From: CAXBMB01 sp052078155
Lineage (GTDB): Bacteria > Pseudomonadota > Alphaproteobacteria > Kiloniellales > DSM-21159
Direction of reading: 5' to 3'
Length of the DNA: 64,000 bases
Assembly: GCA_052078155.1 (NCBI GenBank)
Contig: JBQJBP010000001.1
Span: 1,054,001 to 1,118,000 of the forward strand
Shown: positions 63,721 through 64,000 of the stretch, in pieces
Layout: each line of letters begins with the position of its first letter
How positions within the stretch are numbered: the first letter of the stretch is position 1
Translations under genes and position numbers: made by a program
The notes under the pieces: generated by a model
Told to the model about the DNA's origin: nothing
The model's database searches: none
What the model saw: the letters and a program-made list of their open reading frames with translations, nothing else

Positions 63721-64000
63721 ATGCCCGTTCACGACCCTTCAGAAACCGAACACATGGCGGCTTACCAACAGGTGATCGAGCATCTGCGCGACAAGATCGA
63801 GAAAGGTGCGTTTCAGGAAGACATCCCGCTGCCGTCAGAAAGAACCCTTGCCGAGCAGTTCAGCATCAGCCGAATGACGGCCCGCCGGGCCCTTCTGGCA
63901 CTGGAGGTGGAGGGGCTGGCCTACAGCGCCGGGCGGCGTGGTCGCTTTGTTTCGCCCCAGCGGCTGACCTACGACATCAGCAAAACCGTCAGTATTTCAG
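63721..64000 (+). CDS. GntR-family transcriptional regulator (partial)
   Basis: Cut by the window edge after 93 codons. The winged-helix DNA-binding domain is complete: YQQVIEHLRDKIEKG, LPSERTLAEQFSISRMTARRALLALE and GLAYSAGRRGRFV, the HutC-like form. The ligand domain is missing, so the effector is unknown. It probably controls the divergent amidohydrolase gene and itself. Confidence 0.9.
   Translation, partial: MPVHDPSETEHMAAYQQVIEHLRDKIEKGAFQEDIPLPSERTLAEQFSISRMTARRALLALEVEGLAYSAGRRGRFVSPQRLTYDISKTVSIS

Overview
This window looks like chromosomal DNA of an alphaproteobacterium, probably a Rhodospirillales-like marine or aquatic species. The support is indirect: GC-rich coding sequence, a Methylobacterium-FDH1-like soluble formate dehydrogenase, an FDH3-like membrane formate dehydrogenase operon with DUF3305/DUF3306 partners, a Brucella-type RibH2 behind an FMN riboswitch, and an FNR-type site. 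No rRNA or other phylogenetic marker is present, so the genus cannot be named.

Layout. 1-8 kb: a soluble NAD-linked formate dehydrogenase (a fused FdsG-FdsB plus FdsA), a divergent FolD and pabB-pabC, which together link formate to folate C1 chemistry. 8-17 kb (minus strand): a small membrane peptide, a WD40-cytochrome c fusion, a secreted protein, then fdhC, fdhB, fdhA, the small Tat-target protein and a TorD-type chaperone of a respiratory formate dehydrogenase. 17-19.5 kb: DUF3306, DUF3305 and a DUF465 gene behind an FNR-type promoter. 20-24 kb: two secreted proteins, a periplasmic solute-binding-like protein and a 2-hydroxyacid dehydrogenase. 24-30 kb: mobA-fdhD and the tungstate transporter tupBCA. 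30-35 kb: adenylate cyclase, small proteins, an AT-rich patch with a PAS protein, and an excisionase-HTH/PBP-like (TunR-type) regulator whose 3' end is duplicated. 35-39 kb: agmatinase, a polyferredoxin, and ribH2 with its riboswitch. 39.6-43.7 kb: an orphan one-module NRPS. 44-56 kb: a cytochrome c, an NlpC/P60 hydrolase, moaA, a putrescine-type aminotransferase, a sulfotransferase, an AguB-like amidase, a LysE exporter, a Cds1-like PLP enzyme, a GNAT, rsgA and a GST. 56.6-64 kb: tRNA-Thr, two RTX proteins, a 90-bp tandem repeat, an M20 amidohydrolase and a GntR regulator cut by the window edge.

Theme. Two formate dehydrogenases, their chaperone, sulfur-insertion factor (FdhD), cofactor genes (moaA, mobA), associated Fe-S and DUF proteins, tungstate uptake and a candidate tungstate-responsive regulator lie within about 46 kb. 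This reads as a formate-oxidation region that probably uses tungsten. A second theme is polyamine use: agmatinase, a SpuC-like aminotransferase and an AguB-like amidase.

The most unusual non-coding signal is a dispersed intergenic repeat of about 135 bp that can fold as a cloverleaf. Three genes end on a TAG that lies at its boundary. Other points of interest are a FolD lacking its catalytic lysine, a palindromic operator at tupB, a structured moaA leader and a terminator-like hairpin between fdhB and fdhC.
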